Counted from the first letter of the stretch, positions 1 to 8,190 are shown. The stretch: DNA of 13,788 bases from Blastocatellia bacterium (GCA_003175865.1 PSRF01000256.1:1-13788); one strand, 5' to 3'. Notes: generated from the letters alone by a model not told the origin. Made by a program: numbers and translations.

Positions 1-218
1 TGGGTTACGTCGGGTTAGTTGTGCCACATCTTGCACGGCTTTCGCTTGGCAGTGATAACCGAATCAGCATTCCTGCTGCGGCCCTTGGTGGGGCACTGTT
101 TGTGATTGTCGCGGATTCGGTAGCTCGCACCGTCATCGCACCACGAGAACTTCCTGTCGGCGCAATCACGGCGCTAATCGGGGCTCCACTCTTTATTTAT
201 CTCTTGAGGAAGAGCTAA
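1..218 (+). CDS. btuC: C-terminal part of a FecCD/BtuC-type ABC transporter permease (cut by window edge)
   Basis: This is the end of an inner-membrane permease of the FecCD family, which moves vitamin B12, haem or siderophores into the cytoplasm. The reading frame is open from base 3 and runs into the window from upstream. It begins Gly-Tyr-Val-Gly-Leu-Val-Val-Pro-His, which matches the conserved '[12 protein letters not shown]' segment near the end of this family. Two hydrophobic stretches follow, including the typical '[20 protein letters not shown]' ending. The GTG at base 21 is an internal valine, not a start. The stop lies 6 nt before the ATPase start, so the two are co-transcribed and presumably form one transporter. 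The B12 substrate is inferred from the riboswitch and receptor just downstream; the fragment alone cannot separate B12 from siderophore transport. Confidence 0.88.
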   Translation, partial: GYVGLVVPHLARLSLGSDNRISIPAAALGGALFVIVADSVARTVIAPRELPVGAITALIGAPLFIYLLRKS

Positions 219-224
219 CCAGGC

Positions 225-1019
225 ATGCTTGAGGCTCGAGATCTGACAATTAATTACGGCAGTCGCAACGCGGTTGCAGGCGTTTCGCTGGTACTCAATC
301 CCGGCGAGTTGATCACAGTCATTGGTCCAAATGGCTCGGGAAAGTCGACCTTGTTGCAATCTCTGAACGGTTATCTCCAACCAGCGTCCGGAGCTATCTT
401 ACTCGATGGTAGTGATTTGAAGGCTTTCAGTAGAAGAGCAATCGCGAAGAGATTGGCAGTTGTGGCGCAGGAGGCGGAGCTTCGCTTTCCAATAACCGTT
501 TTCGAGTTTGTGCTGGGTGGACGATTTGCCTGGTCAGCAACAAGCACTTGGGGGTGGGAGACGTTGGAAGACTTGCGAATTGCTAAATCGGTGTTGGCTG
601 AAACAGAGCTTGGCCACTTGACTGATCGTCTAATGAATCAGTTGTCAGGCGGCGAACGTCAACGAGCTGTTCTGGCTCGCGCTCTCGCAACTGAGGCTTC
701 GATTCTGCTCTTGGATGAACCGACAGCAAATCTCGATTTGTCGCATCAGGCAATGCTACTTGAATTGGTCCGCGAGCGATGTGACCGTAAGTTGGCCGCA
801 GCTTTAGTTGTTACACATGATGTGAACCTCGCTTCTCAATTCTCAGACCACGTAATGCTGATGAACCATGGCAAAGTCGTGCGGTTTGGAAAACCCAAAG
901 AAGTCCTAACGTCGAAATTGATGGAGCAGGTTTTCGAAGTCCAAGTACTAGTCGATGCACATCCAATCTCGGGTGTGCCTCGTATTACGCCGGTGCTCGA
1001 ACGACATCGGTCTTTGTAA
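225..1019 (+). CDS. btuD: ABC transporter ATP-binding protein, cobalamin/siderophore type (BtuD-like)
   Basis: This 264-residue cytoplasmic ATPase should power the permease encoded just upstream. All motifs of an ABC nucleotide-binding domain are visible: Walker A GPNGSGKST (34-42), Q-loop Gln82, signature LSGGERQ (140-146), Walker B ILLLDEP (160-166, catalytic Glu165) and the switch His198 in VVTHDV. Length is normal for the BtuD/FecE/HmuV group. The start is ATG at 225, with a purine-rich GAGGAAGAG about 10 nt upstream inside the end of the permease gene. Residues after about 215 are the usual family tail (FGKPKEVLT). The stop sits only a few bases before the cobalamin riboswitch, which supports B12 as substrate. 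Siderophore or haem import remains possible on sequence alone. No periplasmic binding protein is visible here; it may lie upstream of the window. Confidence 0.9.
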   Translation: MLEARDLTINYGSRNAVAGVSLVLNPGELITVIGPNGSGKSTLLQSLNGYLQPASGAILLDGSDLKAFSRRAIAKRLAVVAQEAELRFPITVFEFVLGGRFAWSATSTWGWETLEDLRIAKSVLAETELGHLTDRLMNQLSGGERQRAVLARALATEASILLLDEPTANLDLSHQAMLLELVRERCDRKLAAALVVTHDVNLASQFSDHVMLMNHGKVVRFGKPKEVLTSKLMEQVFEVQVLVDAHPISGVPRITPVLERHRSL

Positions 1020-1024
1020 ACAAT

Positions 1025-1296
1025 GAGCAGATGCTGAAGGGAAGACGGTGGGAAGCCGTCACTGCCCGCGCAACTGTAAGCAGTTTGAATGTTTCAGGTT
1101 TAGCCACTGAACAGATGTCATTAGGCCGATAACACTTCGCCGTAGCGGGTGGCGCTGCAAACCTCTAGACCTTCAACGGTGATTGGAACCACCAGCTACC
1201 GCGAGATGGTACTGACCTCATGACGTGTTCGGGAAGGCATGAAATATGGGCGTCTCCAGACGCCAACTGCGAGTCAGGAAACCTAAGCATCTACTC
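1025..1296 (+). ncRNA. Cobalamin riboswitch aptamer with enlarged peripheral arm
   Basis: The segment carries the marks of a cobalamin (B12) aptamer. There is an AAGGGAA element (1037-1043), a GACGG/CCGTC stem (1044-1048 with 1056-1060), the B12-box core GCCCGCGCAACTGTAA (1064-1079) closed by CTGC/GCAG, the GCCACTG...GGGAAGGC pair (1103-1109 and 1231-1238) and GAGTCAGGAAACC (1271-1283). An outer stem, GAGCAGATGCT (1025-1035) with AGCATCTACTC (1286-1296), has one mismatch and sets the limits. A hairpin GGCGTC/GACGCC lies at 1249-1264. The arm between 1110 and 1230 is much longer than the usual short loop. The element lies between btuD and the receptor gene, so binding of a cobalamin should lower receptor expression. 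Core identity is strong; the exact ligand form and fold are not determined. Confidence 0.9.
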
Positions 1297-1332
1297 TTTT
1301 CAGCTCGCACTGCGTCGGGCAGGAGAAGCTAA
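1297..1332 (+). promoter_or_regulatory. Riboswitch expression platform overlapping the receptor ribosome binding site
   Basis: This stretch lies between the aptamer and the receptor ATG. It holds a good Shine-Dalgarno AGGAG (1321-1325), 7 nt before the start at 1333. A small hairpin CTGC (1310-1313) with GCAG (1319-1322) takes the first bases of the Shine-Dalgarno into its 3' arm. An outer AGCT/AGCT pair (1302-1305 with 1327-1330) could enclose it. There is no U-run after the hairpin. This fits control of translation rather than of transcription termination, but the fold is inferred by eye. Confidence 0.6.
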
Positions 1333-3678
1333 ATGAAAACTCTAAAACGATTTCTCTCAAGCATTACTTTCCTGTTGCTTCTGTTTCCAGTTACCTCGGC
1401 CCAATCAAGCGCCTCGATTAAAGGCACAGTTACTGATCAGAATGGCGGTTCCATAACACGTGCTCAAGTCGTTCTGAATTCACGATCATCATTTCAACTC
1501 GCTACTACCACCCGCGACAACGGCGAATACAGTTTCAAAGACTTAAGTCCGGGCGTGTATCTGCTCGAAGTTCGCGCTGAGGGCTTTGCGACGTTCGCTT
1601 CGGAAGAAGTTCGAATCGATAAAGGTGAAGTCAAAGAATTAAACATGCGGTTATCGCCTGCAGTCGTCAGCGCGAGTGTTGTTGTTAGTGCAACCGGTAC
1701 GGTCCAGCGGACTGATGAGGTGGCCAAGGTTGTTACAAATCTCGATCAGCAATCGATTGAAGCAAAGCACGAATTAACTCTTGCTGAAGCATTGCGTGGC
1801 GTTCCTGGTGTGCGCGTCCAGCAGCAGGGCTCGACAGGTGCATTGACAACATTACGTCTGCGGGGACTACGTAATTTCGATACCGCTGTTTTGCTTGACG
1901 GAATGCGTGTCAGGGATGCGGGGGACATCAATGGCTCGGCGGTTTCCTTAATCTCGGATCTAGTTCCAGTGTCACTGGACCGCATTGAAATTCTACGAGG
2001 TTCAGGATCGTCGATCTACGGTACACACGCTATTGGCGGAGTCGTGAATATGATCCCCGAGACGCCGACTTCTGGTTACCACTTCAACACCGGGTTTGAA
2101 GCTGGCTCGTTGCACACGTTTCGAGAGCACATCCAATTCTCCGGTGGGGGGCAACGAGTTGGCTTCAACATTGCTGCCAATCGTTTGGATGTGAGGAAGG
2201 GAATTGATGGTAACGACCAGTACGGAAATATTGCCCTCGCGGGCCGGATTCAAGTTAACCCTTCTTCAACGACTACTCTTGCAGGCAATTTCTACGGCAC
2301 GATAGCGAACGCCCGTGTGAACGACAGTCCGTTCGCGTTGCCAGGCGCCTTTGGAACTTCACAACTATATCCAGACGCAATTGCAGGCATTACTTTTGAA
2401 CCTGATTTCAACAATCCTGATCAGGGCAGACGCAACCGAATGCTCACGGGTTCGGTGAGGTTTTCGCAGCTTGTAGATCAGCGAGTTTCATACTCGGTTG
2501 CATACCAGCACGTAGGAAGCAACAGAAGAAACTATAACGGACCAGCCGTTGACCCACGTTACGTTGCCTTTGTTCCGTTTGGCGATTTCGAGTTTTTAAA
2601 TGTTAACCGTGGAAACGTCGACACTTTTGACGGACGCGTAAACGTCCAGTTTACGCGTTCTAACCTGGCTACCTTCGGATTCGAGTTTGAACACGAATCT
2701 CTTTTTCAGAGCTCTCAGCCTTCGTTCACGACCTTCAACAATACAACTGACCGACAGCGCTCATATGCGGTGTTTGGTCAAGACCAACTCTCGCTGCTTG
2801 AAGATCGGTTGCAATTGTCAGTCGGTGTGCGTGCTCAGTCGTATCGAGTAAGAGCAGCCGACAGACCTGGAACACTGCAGAATCAATCAGCGGAAGGCTC
2901 GGTCACGGGTGATGGAGCTATCGCTTATCTTTTTCGATCGACAGGCACCAAGCTTCGCGCCCATGTAGGTAATGGATTTCGAGCGCCTGCGTTGTTTGAG
3001 CGATTTGGTGAAGGGACGTTTGGGAGCGCAGGCCAAGTGCGGTTTGGCGATCCAACTCTTAAAGCGGAGCAGTCAATCAGCGTGGACGCCGGATTCGACC
3101 AACGACTTGCCTCGGATCGAGTAATGTTTGGTGCGACGTACTTCTACACTCGATTGCAGCGCGTAATTGCGTTCACTGGATTTGTCGTCGATCCATTGGG
3201 ACTTGGCAGGTTCAGCGGCTATGTAAACCGGCCAGGAGGACTATCGCGTGGCGTCGAGTCGTATGTTGATGCGTCGATCACAAAGGGAATGGATCTAAGA
3301 GCGTCGTATACATACACCAACAGCGATCGTTTTGTTTCGGGACTTGGCTTGCAGCCTGAATACGTGATTCCCAAACATCTCTTTGGCTTGAATTGGTCTC
3401 AACGCTATCGCTCGATCATTTTTAATTTCGATCTCAATCGAACCGGGTCGTACATCGCACCGGTGTTTGAAAACAATTTTCCGTTTCGGATGGCAGAACT
3501 GACGTTTGCTGGTTACACGAAGGGAGACGTGTTTGTGAGTTACGAAAGACAACAAACAGAAACGTTGACTTTAGTGATCTTTGGCGGTTTGGAAAACCTA
3601 TTTCACCAAAAATACTTTGAAAACGGATTCCTTGCACCGCGCACGACTTTCAGAAGTGGAGTAAACCTGAGGTTCTGA
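1333..3678 (+). CDS. btuB: TonB-dependent receptor, probable cobalamin receptor (BtuB-like)
   Basis: This 781-residue outer-membrane receptor should bring vitamin B12 (or a related corrinoid) into the periplasm using TonB energy. A signal peptide covers residues 1-23, with likely cleavage after TSA. Residues about 28-108 form a carboxypeptidase-regulatory-like beta domain (IKGTVTDQNGG, TRDNGEYSFKDLSPGVY), an extension absent from the enterobacterial BtuB. SVVVSATG (115-122) is a likely TonB box. The plug covers about 125-242 with LRGVPGV, LRLRGLRNFDTAVLLDG and RIEILRGSGSSIYG. The rest is a 22-strand-type barrel ending in a terminal Phe, the usual signal for barrel insertion. The start ATG follows AGGAG at 7 nt. 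The cobalamin riboswitch directly upstream is the main evidence for the substrate; the protein alone only says TonB-dependent receptor. Confidence 0.9.
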   Translation: MKTLKRFLSSITFLLLLFPVTSAQSSASIKGTVTDQNGGSITRAQVVLNSRSSFQLATTTRDNGEYSFKDLSPGVYLLEVRAEGFATFASEEVRIDKGEVKELNMRLSPAVVSASVVVSATGTVQRTDEVAKVVTNLDQQSIEAKHELTLAEALRGVPGVRVQQQGSTGALTTLRLRGLRNFDTAVLLDGMRVRDAGDINGSAVSLISDLVPVSLDRIEILRGSGSSIYGTHAIGGVVNMIPETPTSGYHFNTGFEAGSLHTFREHIQFSGGGQRVGFNIAANRLDVRKGIDGNDQYGNIALAGRIQVNPSSTTTLAGNFYGTIANARVNDSPFALPGAFGTSQLYPDAIAGITFEPDFNNPDQGRRNRMLTGSVRFSQLVDQRVSYSVAYQHVGSNRRNYNGPAVDPRYVAFVPFGDFEFLNVNRGNVDTFDGRVNVQFTRSNLATFGFEFEHESLFQSSQPSFTTFNNTTDRQRSYAVFGQDQLSLLEDRLQLSVGVRAQSYRVRAADRPGTLQNQSAEGSVTGDGAIAYLFRSTGTKLRAHVGNGFRAPALFERFGEGTFGSAGQVRFGDPTLKAEQSISVDAGFDQRLASDRVMFGATYFYTRLQRVIAFTGFVVDPLGLGRFSGYVNRPGGLSRGVESYVDASITKGMDLRASYTYTNSDRFVSGLGLQPEYVIPKHLFGLNWSQRYRSIIFNFDLNRTGSYIAPVFENNFPFRMAELTFAGYTKGDVFVSYERQQTETLTLVIFGGLENLFHQKYFENGFLAPRTTFRSGVNLRF

Positions 3679-3685
3679 AGAAAGG

Positions 3686-3758
3686 TTCAGGTTGCAAGGT
3701 TAAAGATTTCGAGGGCGCAATTGCGTCAGCTTACCGAAATACCACCTTGCAACCTGAA
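3686..3758. repeat. 15-bp perfect inverted repeat between convergent genes (possible bidirectional terminator)
   Basis: The arms TTCAGGTTGCAAGGT (3686-3700) and ACCTTGCAACCTGAA (3744-3758) are exactly complementary, with 43 nt between them. The loop contains a second palindrome, CGCAATTGCG. The element fills the gap between the receptor stop (3678) and the stop of the convergent membrane-protein gene (3768). It could end transcription from both sides, although no U-run directly follows either arm; a T5 stretch lies about 18 nt beyond on the + strand. A dispersed REP-like element is an equally good reading. Confidence 0.7.
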
Positions 3759-3767
3759 AGCGAACTG

Positions 3768-4130
3768 TTATGAAGTTTTTGTAAAGAGACCGCCACCCAG
3801 AAAAACAACACCGAGTAAGATGTGGATTCCATGATCCACCTGACCAAGGTGCAATGGTCCAACTTCCCACATGTGTTGAGGTCCCGTTCCTAATGCCATC
3901 CCTAAAATGCCAAGAGCGAGATAGACGACACCGAATACGAGTGAGAAACCCTTCGCGCCTGCAAGTGAACCAGCAAATCCGAAATACAAAGCAATCACGC
4001 CGGAAACAATGTGAACAACGTTATGAACCGGCGTAAGGTGTGCGCCCACGGCGTCCAGTAAATGCGTAAACCCAAGAACGCCGACCAACAGAAATACAAC
4101 GCCCAGTATTTTGCAAACAGTCTTGGCCAT
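3768..4130 (-). CDS. Small four-helix membrane protein, DUF4383-like
   Basis: This 120-residue protein is almost entirely hydrophobic. Four membrane segments can be seen at about residues 5-23, 37-55, 61-81 and 101-117. It has His-rich helix starts (TPVHNVVHIVSGVIALYFG and VDHGIHILLGVVFLGGG) and a central FGVVYLALGILG. The arrangement, with histidines leading helices 2 and 4, resembles DUF4383-type membrane proteins, whose function is unknown. The start at 4130 follows AGAAGG and AGAGGAG on the - strand; the first is very close to the ATG and the second about 10 nt away, so the start is probable rather than certain. It is transcribed toward the receptor gene, with an inverted repeat between their ends, and away from the secreted-protein gene at 4366. 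A possible promoter lies at 4245-4273. Confidence 0.8.
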   Translation of the reverse strand: MAKTVCKILGVVFLLVGVLGFTHLLDAVGAHLTPVHNVVHIVSGVIALYFGFAGSLAGAKGFSLVFGVVYLALGILGMALGTGPQHMWEVGPLHLGQVDHGIHILLGVVFLGGGLFTKTS

Positions 4131-4244
4131 GCCTTCTCTAGCTCCTCTGTGAAAGATCAGTTAAAGGAAGCGCCCGCACTGACTCTCCTGTGATGGGCGT
4201 GCGAGGTCAGCGCCCGCAAGATTGCGTTAGGTAAATGCGGCGCA

Positions 4245-4273
4245 TGTATATCAGAGGAAGGGTTTCGTTGCAA
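4245..4273 (-). promoter_or_regulatory. Candidate sigma70-type promoter for the DUF4383-like gene
   Basis: On the - strand TTGCAA (4273-4268) and TATACA (4250-4245) are separated by 17 nt, each matching four of six consensus bases. Transcription would start near 4238, leaving a leader of about 108 nt. This is a by-eye match only. Confidence 0.35.
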
Positions 4274-4293
4274 AGAAATTCGTTGAAAAACAT

Positions 4294-4322
4294 TGGGATT
4301 CGTTTTTCGGCGAGTGTATACT
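4294..4322 (+). promoter_or_regulatory. Candidate sigma70-type promoter for the secreted-protein gene
   Basis: TTGGGA (4294-4299) and TATACT (4317-4322) are separated by 17 nt. The predicted start is near 4329, giving a short leader before the ATG at 4366. It sits back to back with the candidate - strand promoter, their -35 boxes about 20 bp apart. Confidence 0.45.
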
Positions 4323-4365
4323 GTCCGCCACACAAACCAGAACGATTCTCTCTAGAGGTGTTGTC

Positions 4366-5367
4366 ATGTCAGCAAGAATGGGCGGCATATCTATCCCTCG
4401 AACCCTCATGATTCTTATCACCCTAGCAATGTCAGCGGTTTGCGCTAGCGCCTACACGTTGGTGTTGCGTAACGGAAGACGCATCGAAATACCGAATCAA
4501 TTCGTCGTAACTGGAGGAAATCTGGTCTACGAGGTAAGTCCGGGTATTCAGGTGGCAGTGCAATTGGCTGCGGTCGACGTTCTGGCCACCGAATACGCGA
4601 ATAACGAATCGCCTGGCAGCTTCATGAACCATGCGAATAAAACAGTAGCAACCGGTGACTCCAATAAAACAAGTCAATCTGGGACCGCTCGTCGTGTCAC
4701 TAACAAGGATTTGGAGGTTTACAAGCAAAGACGAATCGCTAGTGAGCAGGCGTACGAGCAAAGACGCAAGGAGTTGGGACTGCCGAGCGTCGAAGAGAGC
4801 CGGCAACGTGCTGCGCTAGAATCTGAGGAGTTGCAGCAGGATATCCGAGCTTATCAATCTGCGGAAAAGGATACGGAACAATACTGGCGGAATCGTGCTT
4901 CAGCTCTACGAACCGAGACGGCAGTGTTGGATGCTCAAGTTGATTACGTGCACAATCGCATCAGTGAAACGCCGGAGAATTCTTATCCATACTTATCCCC
5001 AAACATTTTGCCTTTCACAGGGGTAACAAGCCCATTGATATCGCCGATACTCCGTCCTCGAATGGGCCAACGTAACCCGGTGTACATACCGCAGAATAGT
5101 GGTCCATTCAGCGCTCAAATAAATATCGGCAATCCGAGGTATCCTGGACGCGTCTATCCCAGACGGTATGGACAGGTTCTATATCCATATCCGTATGGAA
5201 CTGTTCTGAACTCTCCATGGCAGACGGACAACGGCTATGATCGTTCAGCGTTGTTGATGCAGTTGGATGATCTGCTGCGGCAAAGAGCAGGGCTCCAGGC
5301 GCGATGGCGTGAGCTGGAGGAAGAAGCGCAGCGTGCTGGTGCTTATCCTGGTTGGCTTCGGCCGTAA
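4366..5367 (+). CDS. Secreted protein of unknown function with beta-like N-domain, helical middle and Pro/Tyr-rich region
   Basis: I do not recognise a named family for this 333-residue protein. A signal peptide covers residues 1-29 (hydrophobic core LMILITLAMSAV, cleavage after ASA), so it leaves the cytoplasm. Residues 30-78 look like a small beta domain: 'TLVLRNGRRIEIP', then 'GNLVYEVSPGIQVAVQLAAVDV'. Residues about 112-200 are highly charged and helical (KQRRIASEQAYEQRRKELG), probably coiled coil. Residues 201-290 are rich in Pro, Tyr, Asn and Gly. A last helix (293-325) is again charged. The start ATG at 4366 has GAGGTG 5 nt upstream; a second Met at codon 5 has no better site. Similar 'LRNGRRIEIP' secreted proteins seem familiar from Acidobacteriota, but this is recollection, not a search. 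No neighbour suggests a function. Confidence 0.78.
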   Translation: MSARMGGISIPRTLMILITLAMSAVCASAYTLVLRNGRRIEIPNQFVVTGGNLVYEVSPGIQVAVQLAAVDVLATEYANNESPGSFMNHANKTVATGDSNKTSQSGTARRVTNKDLEVYKQRRIASEQAYEQRRKELGLPSVEESRQRAALESEELQQDIRAYQSAEKDTEQYWRNRASALRTETAVLDAQVDYVHNRISETPENSYPYLSPNILPFTGVTSPLISPILRPRMGQRNPVYIPQNSGPFSAQINIGNPRYPGRVYPRRYGQVLYPYPYGTVLNSPWQTDNGYDRSALLMQLDDLLRQRAGLQARWRELEEEAQRAGAYPGWLRP

Positions 5368-5392
5368 GTCGATTTGCTAAGGAGTGCGATCT

Positions 5393-5400
5393 TATAAAAT
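5393..5400 (+). promoter_or_regulatory. Possible -10 element upstream of gatB
   Basis: TATAAAAT is the best -10-like match in the gap before gatB. The nearest -35-like hexamer, TTGCTA (5374-5379), is only 13 nt away from TATAAA, which is too short, so the call is weak. A transcript from here would carry the 5438-5494 hairpin in its leader. Confidence 0.25.
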
Positions 5401-5430
5401 CTGTGAGTGGCTAGTAGAGTGGTCAAATAG

Positions 5431-5501
5431 GGAATCAAGAGCGGTAGCGACCGGATGCTAAGGTCAACTGGATACATCCGGTCGCTACCGCTCTCGGTTC
5501 C
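5431..5501. repeat. Long inverted repeat (20-bp perfect arms) upstream of gatB
   Basis: Arms at 5438-5457 (AGAGCGGTAGCGACCGGATG) and 5475-5494 are exactly complementary over 20 bp, with a 17-nt loop. Outside them GGAATC (5431-5436) can pair with GGTTCC (5496-5501) using one G-T pair, after one mismatch, giving a stem of about 27 bp. It lies after the secreted-protein stop and ends 19 nt before the gatB start. It could stop upstream transcription, but no U-run follows. The GC-rich, compact shape suggests a REP-type dispersed element. Confidence 0.85.
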
Positions 5502-5520
5502 TTAATTAAGTTGAATCCTT

Positions 5521-6999
<1,479 letters not shown>

Positions 7000-7013
7000 G
7001 GGAGTGTACTGGG

Positions 7014-7733
7014 GTGGATCTAAACGGAAAAGTCGCGGTAGTGACGGGGGGAACGAAGGGAATTGGATGGGCTATTGCAGAGGCGTTAGTTCAAGCTGGT
7101 ATCTCAGTTTGCATCAGCGCTCGCAATGAGAGAGAGATCGAAGAAGCGGTAGTTTCGTTGAATGGCTTCGACAAAGGTAGTGTGACCGGTGCAGTGTGTG
7201 ACGTTCGCGATTATGATGAAGTCAAGGCACTGATGGCGCATTGTGTTTCGGAGTTGGGTGGTTTGGATATACTTATTAACAACGCAGGAGTCGGAGTCTT
7301 TGCTCTTGTTGAAGAAACAAGTCCAGAGGACTTTCGCGCTGTCCTGGAGACAAATCTTTTTGGTGTTTACTACTGCTGTCACGAAGCCATCCCTTTGATG
7401 AAGAAACGGCGAGGTGGCTACATCATCAATATCTCATCACTTGCTGGAGCAAATCCTCACCCACGGATGGCTGCATACAACGCTTCGAAGTTTGGTTTAA
7501 ACGGATTCAGTGAAGCGTTGATGCAGGAAGTGCGACACGACAACATCAAGGTCAGCTACATCATGCCGGGTTCGGTCAACACTGCGTTTGGTGGTGATGC
7601 GCCCGACGAATCGAAGAGCTGGCAACTACAACCTGGCGACGTTGCCCGAGTGGTAATGGACCTACTGTCTCATGACGATCGAAGCTTACCAAGCCGCATC
7701 GAAATCCGGCCCAGCAAACCTCCAAAGAAATAG
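7014..7733 (+). CDS. Short-chain dehydrogenase/reductase (SDR family oxidoreductase)
   Basis: This 239-residue NAD(P)-dependent oxidoreductase has the classical SDR layout. The cofactor-binding TGGTKGIG lies at 11-18, Asp63 of VCDV is the likely adenine contact, NNAG is at 89-92 and structural Asn114 follows. The catalytic set is Ser142, Tyr155 and Lys159 (YNASK). Arg37 after the second strand hints at NADP(H), which is inference. The pattern is close to 3-oxoacyl-ACP reductase-like enzymes, but substrate cannot be read from sequence. The start is GTG at 7014, supported by GGGAG (7000-7004) with 9 nt spacing; no ATG with a better site is near. It begins 14 nt after the gatB stop and ends 7 nt before dtd, so the three are probably one transcript, although no shared pathway is evident. 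Confidence 0.93.
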   Translation: MDLNGKVAVVTGGTKGIGWAIAEALVQAGISVCISARNEREIEEAVVSLNGFDKGSVTGAVCDVRDYDEVKALMAHCVSELGGLDILINNAGVGVFALVEETSPEDFRAVLETNLFGVYYCCHEAIPLMKKRRGGYIINISSLAGANPHPRMAAYNASKFGLNGFSEALMQEVRHDNIKVSYIMPGSVNTAFGGDAPDESKSWQLQPGDVARVVMDLLSHDDRSLPSRIEIRPSKPPKK

Positions 7734-7740
7734 AAATGTG

Positions 7741-8190
7741 ATGCGAGCGATTGTCCAACGCGTCACGCGTGCAAATGTCAAAGTTGATGATGAAATAGTT
7801 GGTAAGATCGATAGTGGTCTCGTTGTGCTGCTCGGGATTGCTCACAACGACACTAATGAAGACGCCGACTATCTTGCACAAAAAATTTCTCAACTGCGCA
7901 TCTTTGATGACTTTGAAGGTCGAATGAATCGATCAGTGCGAGAGGCAAATGGAGGCCTGCTGGTCGTATCGCAATTCACGTTATTTGGAGATGTGAGACG
8001 TGGACTGAGACCGTCGTGGAGTGATGCGGCGCCGCCAGAAGTAGCGGAGCCGCTTTATGAATACTTCGTTAATACATGTCGAAGACTAGTCAGTCCGGTT
8101 GAGACGGGGAGTTTTCGCAAAATGATGCAGGTCGAGCTAATTAATGATGGACCTGTAACCATCATGCTCGATAGTCGTAAGCTGTTTTAA
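7741..8190 (+). CDS. dtd: D-aminoacyl-tRNA deacylase
   Basis: DTD removes D-amino acids (and glycine) wrongly attached to tRNA, a proofreading step in the cytoplasm. From ATG 7741 the protein has 149 residues, the usual size, and begins MRAIVQRVTRANV as in the family. The two active-site motifs are present: SQFTLFGD (77-84) and NDGPVT (135-140), the latter holding the Gly-cisPro pair that rejects L-amino acids. A longer frame from 7672 would overlap the dehydrogenase by 62 nt and add residues that the family lacks, so I chose 7741; a GTG codon at 7738 is an alternative. The Shine-Dalgarno is weak, which fits translational coupling across the 7-nt gap. The stop overlaps the stop of the convergent gene by 3 nt. 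With gatB it makes a small tRNA-charging quality group. Confidence 0.96.
   Translation: MRAIVQRVTRANVKVDDEIVGKIDSGLVVLLGIAHNDTNEDADYLAQKISQLRIFDDFEGRMNRSVREANGGLLVVSQFTLFGDVRRGLRPSWSDAAPPEVAEPLYEYFVNTCRRLVSPVETGSFRKMMQVELINDGPVTIMLDSRKLF

Noticed and set aside
21..218. Separate 65-residue gene starting at GTG 21
   Set aside because: The frame is open to the window's left edge and the residues before it continue the FecCD permease motif, so it is the tail of a longer gene.
5374..5398. TTGCTA/TATAAA as a full gatB promoter
   Set aside because: Spacing is only 13 nt, too short for sigma70; only the -10-like part is kept as a weak call.
7672..7740. Longer dtd reading from ATG 7672
   Set aside because: It would overlap the dehydrogenase and add residues before the universal MRAIVQRV start of the family.
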